Part shown: positions 1 through 10,513 of the stretch, piece after piece
Layout: each line of letters opens with the position of its first letter
How positions within the stretch are numbered: the stretch's first letter is position 1
Source: Meira nashicola
Taxonomy: Eukaryota > Basidiomycota > Exobasidiomycetes > Exobasidiales > Brachybasidiaceae
DNA: 64,000 nt
Direction: 5' to 3'
Assembly (NCBI GenBank): GCA_001600355.1
Contig: BCJU01000004.1
Location: 1,674,001 to 1,738,000 of the forward strand
Notes under the pieces: generated by a model
What the model saw: the letters and a program-made list of their open reading frames with translations, nothing else
Told to the model about the DNA's origin: nothing
Databases searched by the model: none
Made by a program: the position numbers and the translations under genes

Positions 1-3000
1 TCCTTTTCAACGCTTACATATTTTTGCTTCTTTTCTTTCAAGATGTGAACTTTGTCCAAAATTTTAATTGCATACACTTTTGCACCATCTAAATTCACTT
101 TTGCTTTTTTCTTTTTGCTAGTTTTTCCAGCAATCGCTGCTAAAGCATTATTCGAATCACCCGAATCTTGCTTTGGCATATTGATTCCTTTTTCGCGAAG
201 AGGTAAAAGATCCCATGCTTCCATCACAGTCGAATACGACCCTTCACCAATCAAATCGCCAAAATAGAAATCTTCACGCGTACGAGCAATTCTAGAAGCA
301 TTGGTAATATTTGGAACCTTTGAAGCGATTGGCGTTTGAGGTGAACTATCAAGCTGACTAGGAGTCATTATACCATCACCAGACCTTGGTTGTGTGAGAT
401 TTTGCGTTGATTTTGCATCAACACTTGCAATAGTGCTGGTAGTTGAGATTGCAATTGAAGGTAGATCGGATGGTCGCGTTTCACTATTAATGCTTGCTGC
501 ATGATTTTCATCCAATTTTAATGCGCCGATTTCACCTTTTAGTTGATCTCCGTTTGTGGCTTCATTCATATGCGATGAAATAAGTGCTGCTGTACTAGAT
601 GCTTGACTATCATGTTTAGGAGTTTTGATTGCCAACGAAGGCCTGAATGGTTGGAAGTCATTCTTTTCTTCTTCAGGTATCGGATTACTTGGAATTTCAA
701 GTCGCAAAGAAGATGGAGATTTTTCGATAGACAAGACGTACTTGTCCGAACCAGAAGAAGGACTGCGAGGTGAAGAATGTCCACTTCGATTTTGATTTTC
801 AACGAAACGTGAATCATCATTTTTAATCGAGCCTAAAGATTTTCTACCTATGCTCTCACCAGTCAAAGCACGAAGAAGATTCGGTCTACGATTTGTTAAT
901 CTAGGTGAAGAAGAATCTTTCGATCCTCCAGCGGGAACAGAAGTGCCTGGAAGAGTTGATGGATTCTGTGTGACAGTAAACAACTCTTTTGGTTTGGCTG
1001 TTGCTTGTGTAGAGATTGAATTAGACATTGGACGACGACCAATTGTTGCAATAGACAAATTTGAGAGGACGTCTTGATCACCATCAGGACCTGGACTAGC
1101 ACCACTTGGCTCAGAAGGAACGATTGCTAATCCAGCACGCGCTTCCATTTGAATCTTTTGTGCTGGAGTCAACATGATAGGCGCAGGTGAAGTTGATAAG
1201 CTTCTTGAAGGTCCTATATTAGCATGAGGACCATAAGAGCTTCGGTTACTATTTCCGCTTCCAATATTGCTAGTTCCCAAAATTCCTCCTAAAACTCCAC
1301 TGATTCCGCTGCTTACTGATCCCGGTCGACTCAATTTTGGACGTGCACTATCAGGTGTACTTAGTCCTGATTCTCTCATTTGTTCAACTTGATCCGTAGC
1401 AGGTACAACCCCAGTGACAGGTTGTTCCTCTTTCGGACTTACATGACTTGGTATTTGAGCAAAAGGCATCACATAATTTGCAGCAGATCCTACCAGGCCA
1501 GGTGAAGGTGGAGGTCCACTTCCAGGTGGTCCTGGTGGATGTTTGGGTACAACAAGTGGAGCATTTGTGATACTACTTGTTGCGCGAGATATATCGCTTT
1601 CCAAAAAGCTCATATTGCCACCACTTCCAACACTTCCAATTATATTTGAAATACCACCAGACGGGTTTCCCATCGAACTGAAATAAGATTTAGCGCTGCG
1701 AGAAGCCATTTCAGCGGATGAATGTGATGTCGGTGTTGAAGGTGCAGGAGGTGCAATAATCATTGGCGTAGAAACGATAGCAGATGATTGAGCATCTTTC
1801 CGCGTCAAAGATGCAGCCTGATCTACCATAATCGAAGGAGGAGGTGATGATGATCGTGTAGAAAGAGTTTGAACGCTTGTTAAAGGCTTTAGACCGAGTT
1901 TTCCAGCACGTTTTGCCAACTTGGTTCGAATACTTGGTTTTGGACGTTGGACTTGATGAAGAGAACTTTCGTCGCTCTCGACATCATCATTTGCTAAAAG
2001 GCCAGCGAATGCAGAAGGAATTCCTTTTCTGGGTTGCGCCGGTCGAGAGCCAGCACTTACAGTATGTGGTAAAGGCCTTGAGCCCCTTCCGCCGCCCATG
2101 CCAGGCGCATTACGATAGTGCCATTCATCAGATGGACCTTTAGGAAGATATCTTTGTTTTGTGGGAGAGATGGATGAATTAGCTCCTGCTTCGTTCGCAG
2201 CAGAAATGACAGACGAACGTGCGCCTGCTCCACTCTTTCCTATATCTTGATCTGTAGATGATTCAGCAAGATCATTATAGGCTGATCGATGATGACTTAC
2301 ATCAGTATTTGCGGAAAGAGTCGGAGGAGCTGTGTTTGGCACGTTTGATTGATTTCCTCTATTCGAAGCAGAATTATTAGCCATGTTCGCCCTTGCAGCT
2401 CCTGCCCTTGCCAAGCCACCAAAACCCACACGAACGTTTCCTAAAGGTGCTGCTCGAAATGGTACAGCTTCCATACTACTTGTGCTGTTCACGCTGCTGA
2501 CACTGCTCACACTTTTCGCCCTGCTCAAACTTTCACTCCCTCTTCCTGTAAAATGTCCAGTCGGTATGATATCATCCATAGGTTCATTGCTTACACTACT
2601 AGCAGCACTTGCTTGTCTACGATAGAGTGAAGTCTTTGATTGTAAAGGTAAATGCGATCGACTACTGCTTGCACTTGCTTCACCTCCAGAATGTGAATGT
2701 GAAGAAAGAGCGGGTATACTTCCACTTGCACCAGAAAGAGATCCTGTTGGAGAAAGAGCAGATTGTAAAGCACGAAGATTACGATGTTTGCTTTGAATAG
2801 TATTCGTTGTTTGTTGGTTAGCATTTGACATTGCAGATGTAAAGGAGGGATTTGCATGTGAAGAAGAAGCGATAGCAGGATGAGCAGAAGAAGGTGAATT
2901 AACATTGCTTTCATTAGAGCCCAGTGGAGGTGTCATTTTACCTAGCCTTGAATGCCGCCTAGAGGATGATTGAGAATCGGATTGTCGAACATCATCATCT

Positions 3001-3260
3001 TCAAATGCAGAAGGTTGATATCCAATCGAATCCACCTCATCTCGTTCTGCCTTCATTTGTGGGTTGCTGCTTCGACCCTTTAATAATTCTGGAGTTCTCT
3101 GTGATGTCTGCAGTATCGAATTAGACCTGTCATCCTGGTCCGTTGTCTGATTTGCAAGAGGACGAGATGTGTTTGGCGAATTATCGATAGAGGAAGAAGG
3201 TGTAGAATATTTGGCTGATTCTGAGCCGATTGCTCCTCCTTCGGAATTTTTATTATTCAT
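1..3260 (-). CDS. PDK1/Pkh-type serine/threonine kinase, 3'-truncated by window edge
   Basis: The reading frame is open from the ATG at 3260 to the window edge, giving 1086 residues without a stop. About the first 990 residues are Ser/Asn/Gly/Pro-rich and look disordered. A kinase domain then begins with DFYFGDLIGEGSYSTV (D997; glycine loop G1005-S1008), and the presumed beta-3 lysine is K1066 in YAIKIL. The following DKVHILKEKK and KYVSVEK closely match the PDK1 family (human PDPK1, yeast Pkh1/2, fission yeast Ksg1). These kinases phosphorylate the activation loops of AGC kinases and, in yeast, link sphingoid bases to the cell-wall and eisosome pathways. Between the glycine loop and K1066 there is a Lys/Asn-rich insertion of about 35-40 residues that is not usual in the family. 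The catalytic loop, DFG motif and any PH-like tail lie outside the window. Family assignment is fairly sure; the exact substrate range is inferred. Confidence 0.85.
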   Translation of the reverse strand, partial: MNNKNSEGGAIGSESAKYSTPSSSIDNSPNTSRPLANQTTDQDDRSNSILQTSQRTPELLKGRSSNPQMKAERDEVDSIGYQPSAFEDDDVRQSDSQSSSRRHSRLGKMTPPLGSNESNVNSPSSAHPAIASSSHANPSFTSAMSNANQQTTNTIQSKHRNLRALQSALSPTGSLSGASGSIPALSSHSHSGGEASASSSRSHLPLQSKTSLYRRQASAASSVSNEPMDDIIPTGHFTGRGSESLSRAKSVSSVSSVNSTSSMEAVPFRAAPLGNVRVGFGGLARAGAARANMANNSASNRGNQSNVPNTAPPTLSANTDVSHHRSAYNDLAESSTDQDIGKSGAGARSSVISAANEAGANSSISPTKQRYLPKGPSDEWHYRNAPGMGGGRGSRPLPHTVSAGSRPAQPRKGIPSAFAGLLANDDVESDESSLHQVQRPKPSIRTKLAKRAGKLGLKPLTSVQTLSTRSSSPPPSIMVDQAASLTRKDAQSSAIVSTPMIIAPPAPSTPTSHSSAEMASRSAKSYFSSMGNPSGGISNIIGSVGSGGNMSFLESDISRATSSITNAPLVVPKHPPGPPGSGPPPSPGLVGSAANYVMPFAQIPSHVSPKEEQPVTGVVPATDQVEQMRESGLSTPDSARPKLSRPGSVSSGISGVLGGILGTSNIGSGNSNRSSYGPHANIGPSRSLSTSPAPIMLTPAQKIQMEARAGLAIVPSEPSGASPGPDGDQDVLSNLSIATIGRRPMSNSISTQATAKPKELFTVTQNPSTLPGTSVPAGGSKDSSSPRLTNRRPNLLRALTGESIGRKSLGSIKNDDSRFVENQNRSGHSSPRSPSSGSDKYVLSIEKSPSSLRLEIPSNPIPEEEKNDFQPFRPSLAIKTPKHDSQASSTAALISSHMNEATNGDQLKGEIGALKLDENHAASINSETRPSDLPSIAISTTSTIASVDAKSTQNLTQPRSGDGIMTPSQLDSSPQTPIASKVPNITNASRIARTREDFYFGDLIGEGSYSTVMEAWDLLPLREKGINMPKQDSGDSNNALAAIAGKTSKKKKAKVNLDGAKVYAIKILDKVHILKEKKQKYVSVEK

Positions 3261-4320
3261 CTCCCGATTTTTTGCAATTATAAATTTTGCAAATGTATTC
3301 TATTAGATGACCATACCTTTCCTCAACCGCGAAGGATGAATAAAGCGTTCACAAACGCGCTCAAGAAGAATGATAAGACGATCATGAATCTTTCCTCATT
3401 TTTCCAAATGTGTGAGAATGGTTGCGAAGATGACGAAAAGATCAACCTTTTTCTTTTGATTATGATGGCCGTAAAGATGATATCCTATGTTCGATTAGTG
3501 GAGATGTACTGATGATACATTCTCTTGGTTCAAAATCTCTAAAATAACGCCTAAATGCTTTTGATGGTGTGTTCCTTGTTTTCTTTTCTCTTACTCTCTC
3601 TTTACGTTTTAGTCTTGCAGACGCCCTGCACCCGAACTTATTAATCTGTTACAGACTACAGTACATGATCTTTTTTTGGGAGGGGCTAAAGCGAAGCGCA
3701 GCGCCGCGTAAATGCAGGCCAGATTAGATGCATTTTTCTTATTTTCTTTTTTTGTACTGCACTGCCCCCTTTGGGTGCGTATGTATGCACTAGAAACGGG
3801 GTCCAGGCTTTTTTCTCTCGATTTGTCGATAATTCAGCCTAGGCACAGAATATTTTAAGAGTATCTTACAAGCTCTAAAATAGAAGCTGTGACGTACATT
3901 CTAATGATACAAAATCAAAACCTTAACTTGATGTTAGAGAGATTCATATTCAGGTAGAATACACAAACTCATTATAGGTAAGCTCGTGATTTTGAGATTT
4001 TTCTTTTTTTAAAATAATGCTTGCTGTCAAAAAAAATTTAAATGTTTGATTATCATAGCATCCTGTACGACTTGCATGTCAGATTTCGCTAATTGACACG
4101 TTTCTTTGCCGCCGGCAAACGTTACGCGCTAAAATGCGAAAAAGGTTCAAGAGACGTTGTGGTTCTTCATCCCAAACGAGATTGACAGAATGTCACCACT
4201 CATCTATAATCTTATTTCTAGAGAAAAATCGTGTATATTTCTATGTGTGAGCATGTGGTAATGGTATAGTGTACAATACTTTTACAGATTTAAAGCAAAA
4301 AAAAGAAATCCAGAATATTA
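3261..4320. other. Intergenic: kinase promoter and permease 3' region
   Basis: No convincing ORF on either strand. Because both flanking genes are on the minus strand, this holds the 5' leader and promoter of the PDK1-like kinase and the 3' end of the permease. It contains pyrimidine-rich tracts around 3580-3612, a GTATGCA site at 3783-3789 and one copy of the GCGCAGCGC 9-mer at 3696-3704. Confidence 0.6.
3696..3704. repeat. GCGCAGCGC 9-mer, copy 1
   Basis: Exact GCGCAGCGC in AT-rich intergenic DNA, about 440 bp upstream of the PDK1-like start codon. It is the first of four exact intergenic copies in the window (others at 34858, 47076 and 59791). Its function is unknown; a factor-binding site or dispersed element remnant is possible. 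Confidence 0.4.
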
Positions 4321-5928
4321 TCAACGTCCCGTAAGATGTTTTTCAAATAATCGTAAAGGAACATAAATGATGCAACAAATCACAAAGCCCAATTCGAATC
4401 CTAAATCTCCTGATTTTTGAGCGATAGGACCTGAGAACCAAACTTGATCCATGGAAGGAATAACTAAACCAAGCGAGAGTATCGCGCTCACAAGAGCGGC
4501 AATACCTAATGGCAATTTATGATAATCATTCCAATCGCTTGTACTGTAAAAGTCGAAATTCCTCTTTCGAATGACAACATGTTCCATCAAAACCACAGCA
4601 ACGAAAAGGGAAGCCCAATAGCCCAAAACAGCGGAGAAGTTGGAAAGGGTTGTGTAAAAATGATCGGCTCCTACGATAGCCAAAGGTAAAACGATAGCTG
4701 TTGCCAATACTGGCCAAATAAATCTTGGCACATATCCAAGCAAAGGCAAAAGTGTTTGTAAAGTTAATCCGAATGAATAAAGTGTTGCAGCGATATTACC
4801 GATAGCTGATAAAGCCAAAATGACTAAAAGAAATCGACCAAAGTTGCCCACACCTCCAGGTCCTGTTAAGATGACGTTATACAGAGCTCCATTACTGACT
4901 TCGAGAGCATCTTTCCAAGCCGGTATATCTGTTGCAGAAATGGCAAATGCAGCTCCCAACATCATAATTGGAGCTGTGCTAAGGAAAAAGCCCAAGAAGA
5001 CGGCAACGAAAATCTTGTAAGATGGAACGTCAGGCGCGATATAATGAGTCACATCCGATCCTAGTGGAGCCCATGCTACGAGATAACCTGCAACGACTGC
5101 ACCCATTCCTAAAACAGCTCTTGCTTCGAGTGGTGCATCATTTGAAGGAATATGCAATCCTTCAGGTCCCGTGCCAGCCAATCCGATCAAAATGCAAAAG
5201 CAGATCAGACAAGGTAACCAAAGCCAACGTTCAAAAAGGTGTAAAATACGAATGCCAGAAAATGAGACCAGCAAAGAAACCACAGCGATGATCACGATTC
5301 CGACAGTTGCACTTAAGGTATTGTCTTTTGGAACAGCGCTCAACGTTTGACCTCCCAAGATATTATTCAAAGTAGTGAAACCAATCATTCCAGCAGCATT
5401 TAATAGACAAGCTATGCAAGTTGGAAAGTAGCCCCATGAATATCGTGCTTGAACCATTTGACGCATTCCCAATTGCGGTCCAAAACAGCTGAAATAAGCT
5501 GCAGGTATAGATAACACAGCGCTAAACAATAGAATTGTGATTTGAGAAGAAACCATTCCTAAACCTAAAGTTGGAGCTAAAGTACCACCTGAGAACGTCA
5601 AAACGTTTACATTTGCACTGAACCACAAAATTCCAGGACTCCACCATTGTCGAACGATTCTTTGTTCTTTACGTAAAGGTGCAATTCCAATACTTTCGAT
5701 ATTGAAACGTGATAACCATTCAGCTGCTCTTTGTAATTTTCGCAAGATTGCATTTTGTTCGATAGTACGCTTTTGATCGGGATCTGTTAGTGCTGCTAAG
5801 TTACCGGCAAGGTGACTGGAAGTATCAGAGATTGAATGTGAATCGATCTTTTCCTGTTCTGCGTCCTTATGAACCGAAGTTCGGCGTTCCGTATCTTCCT
5901 CCCGCTGTGTGACTTCCATATTTGACAT
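4321..5928 (-). CDS. NCS1-family purine/cytosine permease (Fcy2 type)
   Basis: This 535-residue protein has a hydrophilic N-terminus of about 95 residues followed by roughly 12 hydrophobic segments, typical of the nucleobase:cation symporter-1 family. The first membrane segment carries WFSANVNVLTF, and the lead-in NIESIGIAPLRKEQR fits the Fcy2-type (cytosine/purine) branch, which reads E-x2-GI-x-P-x3-EQR, better than the Fur-type (uracil/allantoin) branch. Yeast Fcy2 imports cytosine, adenine, guanine and hypoxanthine across the plasma membrane with protons; the substrate here is inferred. Length is normal for the family (about 500-550). The start at 5928 is the first ATG in frame (MSNMEV; a second Met is at position 4). 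It is divergent from SEC24 across 925 bp. No intron is needed. Confidence 0.9.
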   Translation of the reverse strand: MSNMEVTQREEDTERRTSVHKDAEQEKIDSHSISDTSSHLAGNLAALTDPDQKRTIEQNAILRKLQRAAEWLSRFNIESIGIAPLRKEQRIVRQWWSPGILWFSANVNVLTFSGGTLAPTLGLGMVSSQITILLFSAVLSIPAAYFSCFGPQLGMRQMVQARYSWGYFPTCIACLLNAAGMIGFTTLNNILGGQTLSAVPKDNTLSATVGIVIIAVVSLLVSFSGIRILHLFERWLWLPCLICFCILIGLAGTGPEGLHIPSNDAPLEARAVLGMGAVVAGYLVAWAPLGSDVTHYIAPDVPSYKIFVAVFLGFFLSTAPIMMLGAAFAISATDIPAWKDALEVSNGALYNVILTGPGGVGNFGRFLLVILALSAIGNIAATLYSFGLTLQTLLPLLGYVPRFIWPVLATAIVLPLAIVGADHFYTTLSNFSAVLGYWASLFVAVVLMEHVVIRKRNFDFYSTSDWNDYHKLPLGIAALVSAILSLGLVIPSMDQVWFSGPIAQKSGDLGFELGFVICCIIYVPLRLFEKHLTGR

Positions 5929-6853
5929 CGAGGGCTTATATGAAGGAATTATTGATCTCCTTGAAGTTGAACTTCTTCAACTAGCCAAGATCAAAGAAAG
6001 CAAAGGAACAAGATGGACGCAAGAGTCATGATATGTAGGTATTTGAAATCCATGCATATAGTCTACATAATCTTCACTTTCTTCTCATTCTAATCAAATT
6101 TTCTGGAGAGCAGTTTAGATAATCTTCAGGCACAAGCGCCCAGCGCCTTTCTAAATTCACGCGCGTTAAGATTCTCGCGGAAAAATTCTACTTTTGTGAC
6201 TCTTTTTTGTCTGATTATTGGGGAAGAGTAATGAAAGAATCCTTCTCGAGAGCCGTGTAGGCGTAAAATGCAGGGTATCGTGAGAGTGAGAACACTTATT
6301 CGAATTGAACTTATATAAGTCAATATAACAAATTTGTAAGGAATTGGTGACCAAAGAGTGCAATTATGGTATAATAGAGCTTAATGCCTTCTCGGTCAAT
6401 CGGGATTCCCGCTCCTCTTTCATACCTACATAGACTACACACATCGTTCGACAGCACGATCTCTGTACGTGCGTTGCATTGGCCTTTTGTGTGTGCGCTG
6501 GGCTGCGCTAAGAAAGTTACACGTAGAGGCAGAATGTGAATTGCAGCTAGGCATGCTATCAGTGTCGCTTTCCAATATACATAGTCTACATTTACCCGTC
6601 TCCTGGATGAGCATCATCACCACCGCTAAAACCTTTCTTCTCTCTTGATCTTTCAGACTAAAGAGTCGTTTAAGCTATCGTCCGACTCGCTCAAGCTTAT
6701 CAGTGAAGGTTCGGCTTATATTCGATAGAGGAAAGTAGCTTGACACATTCAATAACATTCAATCAGTGATCAAGTTGGTAACGTTCCTAATCCGATAAAA
6801 CTACTTTTTTTCGCACTTACGACAATTAACGAAACAGATCAATATTTCATCTA
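5929..6853. promoter_or_regulatory. Divergent promoter between permease and SEC24
   Basis: Only short chance ORFs are present. This is the shared upstream region of the permease (minus) and SEC24 (plus). TAGTCTACAT occurs twice (6059-6068 and 6582-6591), and the inverted core TAGACTA occurs at 6431-6437. This is a candidate regulatory element of unknown binder. Confidence 0.45.
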
Positions 6854-9800
6854 ATGGCTAGTCCTCAACCTCCCCATCAGGGTGGAGGAGGAATGGCCAA
6901 TCAAGGTTATTTTGCCGGTCAACAGCCTAATCAACAAAGGCCTATGCAATCCGCAAATCCAGCCCTCTCTCCTAGACCAGGAGCTCCCTTTGCAAGTCCA
7001 GGTAACCTTCACTCTCCTGGAGTACCACAGCCAGGTCAAAATCAACAAAATCCTGGTAGGCCTTACCCTGGTGGTCCTCAAAGACCAATGATGGGAATGA
7101 ATCCCGGAGCTCCAAGACCGCCAAACGGTGTAGGTGGACCAGGATTGATGCCAGGACAGCCGCAACATCAAATGCAGCCTGATGGACGTTTGAGCCCAAG
7201 ACCGGGCATGCCAATGCAAGCTAGACCAATGCCAGGTCAGCAACAACAGCAGCAACAGCAATCTCAGCAGTCTGGTCCTGCAGGTATCGCAAATCAAATG
7301 GCAAATATGCAAATTGGACAAACACAACAAAATCAAAACGTTACTTCGCCTCCTGATCGTGGTCAAACGCCCTCTCAATCACGTTCGAATAAACGCAGTG
7401 CACGTGCATATCATCAAGATGAGCCTGCTCCACCTGTACCTGCAAGTGGTGGCTGGAATGATGTTCCCCAACAACAACATGGTCAGCAACAAACCTCTCA
7501 AGGTAGAATTCCACAAGGTCAGCAACCAGCATGGCAACAAGCCGCTGCTGCACGCGTAGCACAATATGAACAAATGCAAGATGATCCAAATGCTGCTTTA
7601 GATCAAATTCCCGGTCAAAGAAATGTAATTAGTCAAGAACAAGCACGATTCAATCAAGCACAAATGCAAGCTGCTGCTGGCGGTGGTCATGCACAAAATA
7701 TTCCTATTCAACCTGGCGTTCCTGGACCTCAAACGCCTGGTGTTGGTCCAATCAATCAACCTCCTCATACAGCCGGTCAACGGTTCCCCGGACCAAGAAC
7801 TAAAATTGATCCAGATCAAATTCCAAGTCCTGTTGAAGCAATGGATAATGACCAAGCTTTCTTTGATAAAGAATGGTTTGAGACGTGCGGTAGAGGTGGA
7901 TTACCGCTTAGCACGACCGAATTCGTATCTGTTGATCAAGGAAATTGTTCGCCAAAGCACATGCGTTTAACGACATACAGTATGCCAGCATCAGACGAAT
8001 TAGCAGCCACTTCGCAATTACCTTTGGCCATCATCGTTCAACCTTTTGCCCAACATCGATTAGAAGAGGCATCCATACCTGTTGTAGAATGTGGACCTTC
8101 TGGTCCACCAAGATGTAAACGTTGCAGAGGTTACATAAACCCATGGGCAATCTTTGTAGAAGGAGGACAAAAATGGGTGTGCAATTTGTGTGGTACACCT
8201 ACACCTGTAGCAGCCGATTATTTCTGCAATCTGGACATGTCTGGCCGTCGAGTGGACTTTGAACAAAGATTTGAATTGAGTCGAGGAACGGTGGAATTCA
8301 AAGTTCCAAAAGAGTATTGGGCAGTACAAAGCTCGCCACCAGCTGCGCTTGCCTTGCCTGCTTTACCTGCTTTTACGCAAGCAGGTACAGAAAGACTCAG
8401 TCCACAACCGCCACAACAGAATGAAGAACAATTCGAAGGCTCTACCATGGGTTTGAGCGGTCAAGGTGGAGTGGCTGCTAAAGCTGCTACAAAAGCTGCA
8501 AGTGATGCGTTGGGTAATCTTACCTTAGGTCAAGGAAGGACCGCAGTTCGAATGCCTCTCCCTATGACATACTTTTTCTTAATCGACGTAAGCTTTTCTG
8601 CGGTTCGTTGTGGAGCGCTAAAAGCTTCTTTGGATTCTATACGTGAAGTCTTGTATGGTCCTCGTGAACCAACACAGAAAGAGAATGGTGCGACAGAGGA
8701 AGACGATAAGGCACCAGGCTTCGGTCTTCCGTACGGAAGTCGTATTGCTATCATGACGTTTGATCGATCTTTGCACTTTTACAATTTATTACCTGAATTA
8801 GATCATGCTCAAATGCTCGTCGTTGGGGATATTGATGAGCCTTTTGTGCCATTGAATGAAGGTCTATTGGCAGATCCATGGGAGTCGCGAAATGTGATTG
8901 AAACGCTTTTGGATGGACTACCGGGTATCTTTGCTGAGAATATGGTTGCAGAAGCTGCATTGGGAGCTGCAATTCGGGGTATGCAAGGAGCGATGAGTAC
9001 GATCGGTGGACAATGCAACATCTTCATCTCTACAATCCCAACTGTCGGACCAGGAAGCTTAAAGCATCGTGAAGATACGAAATTGTACGGCACCGAAAAA
9101 GAAAAGCAACTCTTCGTTCCTCAAGATGGTTTCTATAGAGGTGTAGCAGAAGAATTGGTGGAAGCAGGTATTGGTGTGAATACTTTCTTCTTCCCTTCTC
9201 AGTATATTGATGTGGCTACTATTGGTACGTTGAGCGGCCTAACCGGTGGTGAATTGTATTTCCATCCACGTTTCGATGTTGTACGTGATCGATCTCGATT
9301 AGATTCACAAATCAAACGTGCAATCTTACGCGAGACTGGTTATAATGCAACTATGCGTGTTCGTTGTTCAAATGGACTACACGTTACCGATCACTTTGGT
9401 AACTTCTTTATGCGCAATTCTACCGATATCGAATTGGCAAACATTGATGCAGATAAAGCAATCATTGCTGCTTTCAAACATGATGGTAAATTGGACGAGA
9501 AACATGAAGCTCATTTCCAAGCTGCAACACTTTATACAACAGCTGATGGTGAACGTCGCGTTCGTTGTCACAACATCGCCGTTCCAGTCACCTCTCTCCT
9601 TGGCAACGTTTTCAGATATGCTGATCTGGATTCGACAATCACATATCTCACTAAAAGTGCAATTGCTTTGGCACAACAAAAGCCGTTAAGGGATGTTAGA
9701 CATCAATTAACTGAGAAATGTGTAAAGATTTTGTTGGCGTACAGAAGAAATTGTGCATCAAGTACAAGTCCTGGTCAATTAATTTTGCCAGAGAGCTTTA

Positions 9801-10513
9801 AGCTTTTACCCCTTTACATTCTCGGCATCAATAAAACAAAAGCACTTAAAGGTGGAAATGTGACAAGTGACGTTCGAACGTTTTTTATGCGATTTTTGCG
9901 AGGTTTGAGCACTGGGGCAACGATGGGAATGCTATATCCACGTATGGTTGCTTTGCACAATATGCGACCTGATGATGGAGAACCGATTCAAGCCAGTAGC
10001 GCAGGCGAAGGTTTACCTGTTCAACCACCTGTACTTACTGGTAGAATCAAAACTCCACCATTGATGAGACCGAGTTATTTGCGAATGGAAGGACATGGTG
10101 CTTATTTAGTGGAAAATGGAGAAATTTGTTTACTATGGTTAGGAAGCAATGTGAGTCCAAAGCTATTAGAAGATCTTTATGGTGTAAATAGTTTGGAAGA
10201 ATTGGATCCAAGAATGACCGCTTTGCCTAAATTACCTACCAAGCTATCTCAACAAGCCCGTAATTTGGTGAATGATTTCGCACGTCAACGTAATAAGCCA
10301 TTTTTGCCAATCATTGTTGCCCGTCAAAATCGTGATGGAACAGAAGTTGAATTAGCAAACAGTTTAGTGGAAGATCAAAATAATGATGCAATGTCTTATG
10401 TGGATTACCTTTGTCACGTTCACCGAATCATTACGACGGAAATGTCTGGTGGTGGTACAAATGGAAAGAATAATGATGGCGGTGATCATTCAAGCTATTG
10501 GCGTGGATGGTGA
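6854..10513 (+). CDS. SEC24: COPII coat subunit Sec24
   Basis: This 1219-residue protein has all the Sec24 parts. A Pro/Gln/Gly-rich tail of about 300 residues contains a polyglutamine run (near 7238-7270). It is followed by a C4 zinc finger (C421, C424, C443, C446, in the RCKRCRGYINPW and WVCNLCG contexts), a trunk domain from about residue 570 (YFFLIDVSFSAV), beta-sandwich and helical regions, and a C-terminal gelsolin-like domain near 1070-1110 (GEICLLWLGSNVS). Sec24 pairs with Sec23 on ER exit sites and selects cargo for COPII vesicles. Yeast Sec24 is about 926 residues; the extra length is the disordered tail. The ATG at 6854 is the first in frame. The frame is uninterrupted, so no intron is proposed. 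Whether it corresponds to the Sec24 or the Lst1/Sfb paralogue is not settled, but Sec24 is the default. Confidence 0.95.
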   Translation: MASPQPPHQGGGGMANQGYFAGQQPNQQRPMQSANPALSPRPGAPFASPGNLHSPGVPQPGQNQQNPGRPYPGGPQRPMMGMNPGAPRPPNGVGGPGLMPGQPQHQMQPDGRLSPRPGMPMQARPMPGQQQQQQQQSQQSGPAGIANQMANMQIGQTQQNQNVTSPPDRGQTPSQSRSNKRSARAYHQDEPAPPVPASGGWNDVPQQQHGQQQTSQGRIPQGQQPAWQQAAAARVAQYEQMQDDPNAALDQIPGQRNVISQEQARFNQAQMQAAAGGGHAQNIPIQPGVPGPQTPGVGPINQPPHTAGQRFPGPRTKIDPDQIPSPVEAMDNDQAFFDKEWFETCGRGGLPLSTTEFVSVDQGNCSPKHMRLTTYSMPASDELAATSQLPLAIIVQPFAQHRLEEASIPVVECGPSGPPRCKRCRGYINPWAIFVEGGQKWVCNLCGTPTPVAADYFCNLDMSGRRVDFEQRFELSRGTVEFKVPKEYWAVQSSPPAALALPALPAFTQAGTERLSPQPPQQNEEQFEGSTMGLSGQGGVAAKAATKAASDALGNLTLGQGRTAVRMPLPMTYFFLIDVSFSAVRCGALKASLDSIREVLYGPREPTQKENGATEEDDKAPGFGLPYGSRIAIMTFDRSLHFYNLLPELDHAQMLVVGDIDEPFVPLNEGLLADPWESRNVIETLLDGLPGIFAENMVAEAALGAAIRGMQGAMSTIGGQCNIFISTIPTVGPGSLKHREDTKLYGTEKEKQLFVPQDGFYRGVAEELVEAGIGVNTFFFPSQYIDVATIGTLSGLTGGELYFHPRFDVVRDRSRLDSQIKRAILRETGYNATMRVRCSNGLHVTDHFGNFFMRNSTDIELANIDADKAIIAAFKHDGKLDEKHEAHFQAATLYTTADGERRVRCHNIAVPVTSLLGNVFRYADLDSTITYLTKSAIALAQQKPLRDVRHQLTEKCVKILLAYRRNCASSTSPGQLILPESFKLLPLYILGINKTKALKGGNVTSDVRTFFMRFLRGLSTGATMGMLYPRMVALHNMRPDDGEPIQASSAGEGLPVQPPVLTGRIKTPPLMRPSYLRMEGHGAYLVENGEICLLWLGSNVSPKLLEDLYGVNSLEELDPRMTALPKLPTKLSQQARNLVNDFARQRNKPFLPIIVARQNRDGTEVELANSLVEDQNNDAMSYVDYLCHVHRIITTEMSGGGTNGKNNDGGDHSSYWRGW

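Noticed and set aside
6851..7378. 175-codon minus-strand ORF opposite the SEC24 N-terminus
   Set aside because: It is an antisense shadow of the Gln/Pro-rich coding sequence, rich in Leu/Trp/Ser with no domain.
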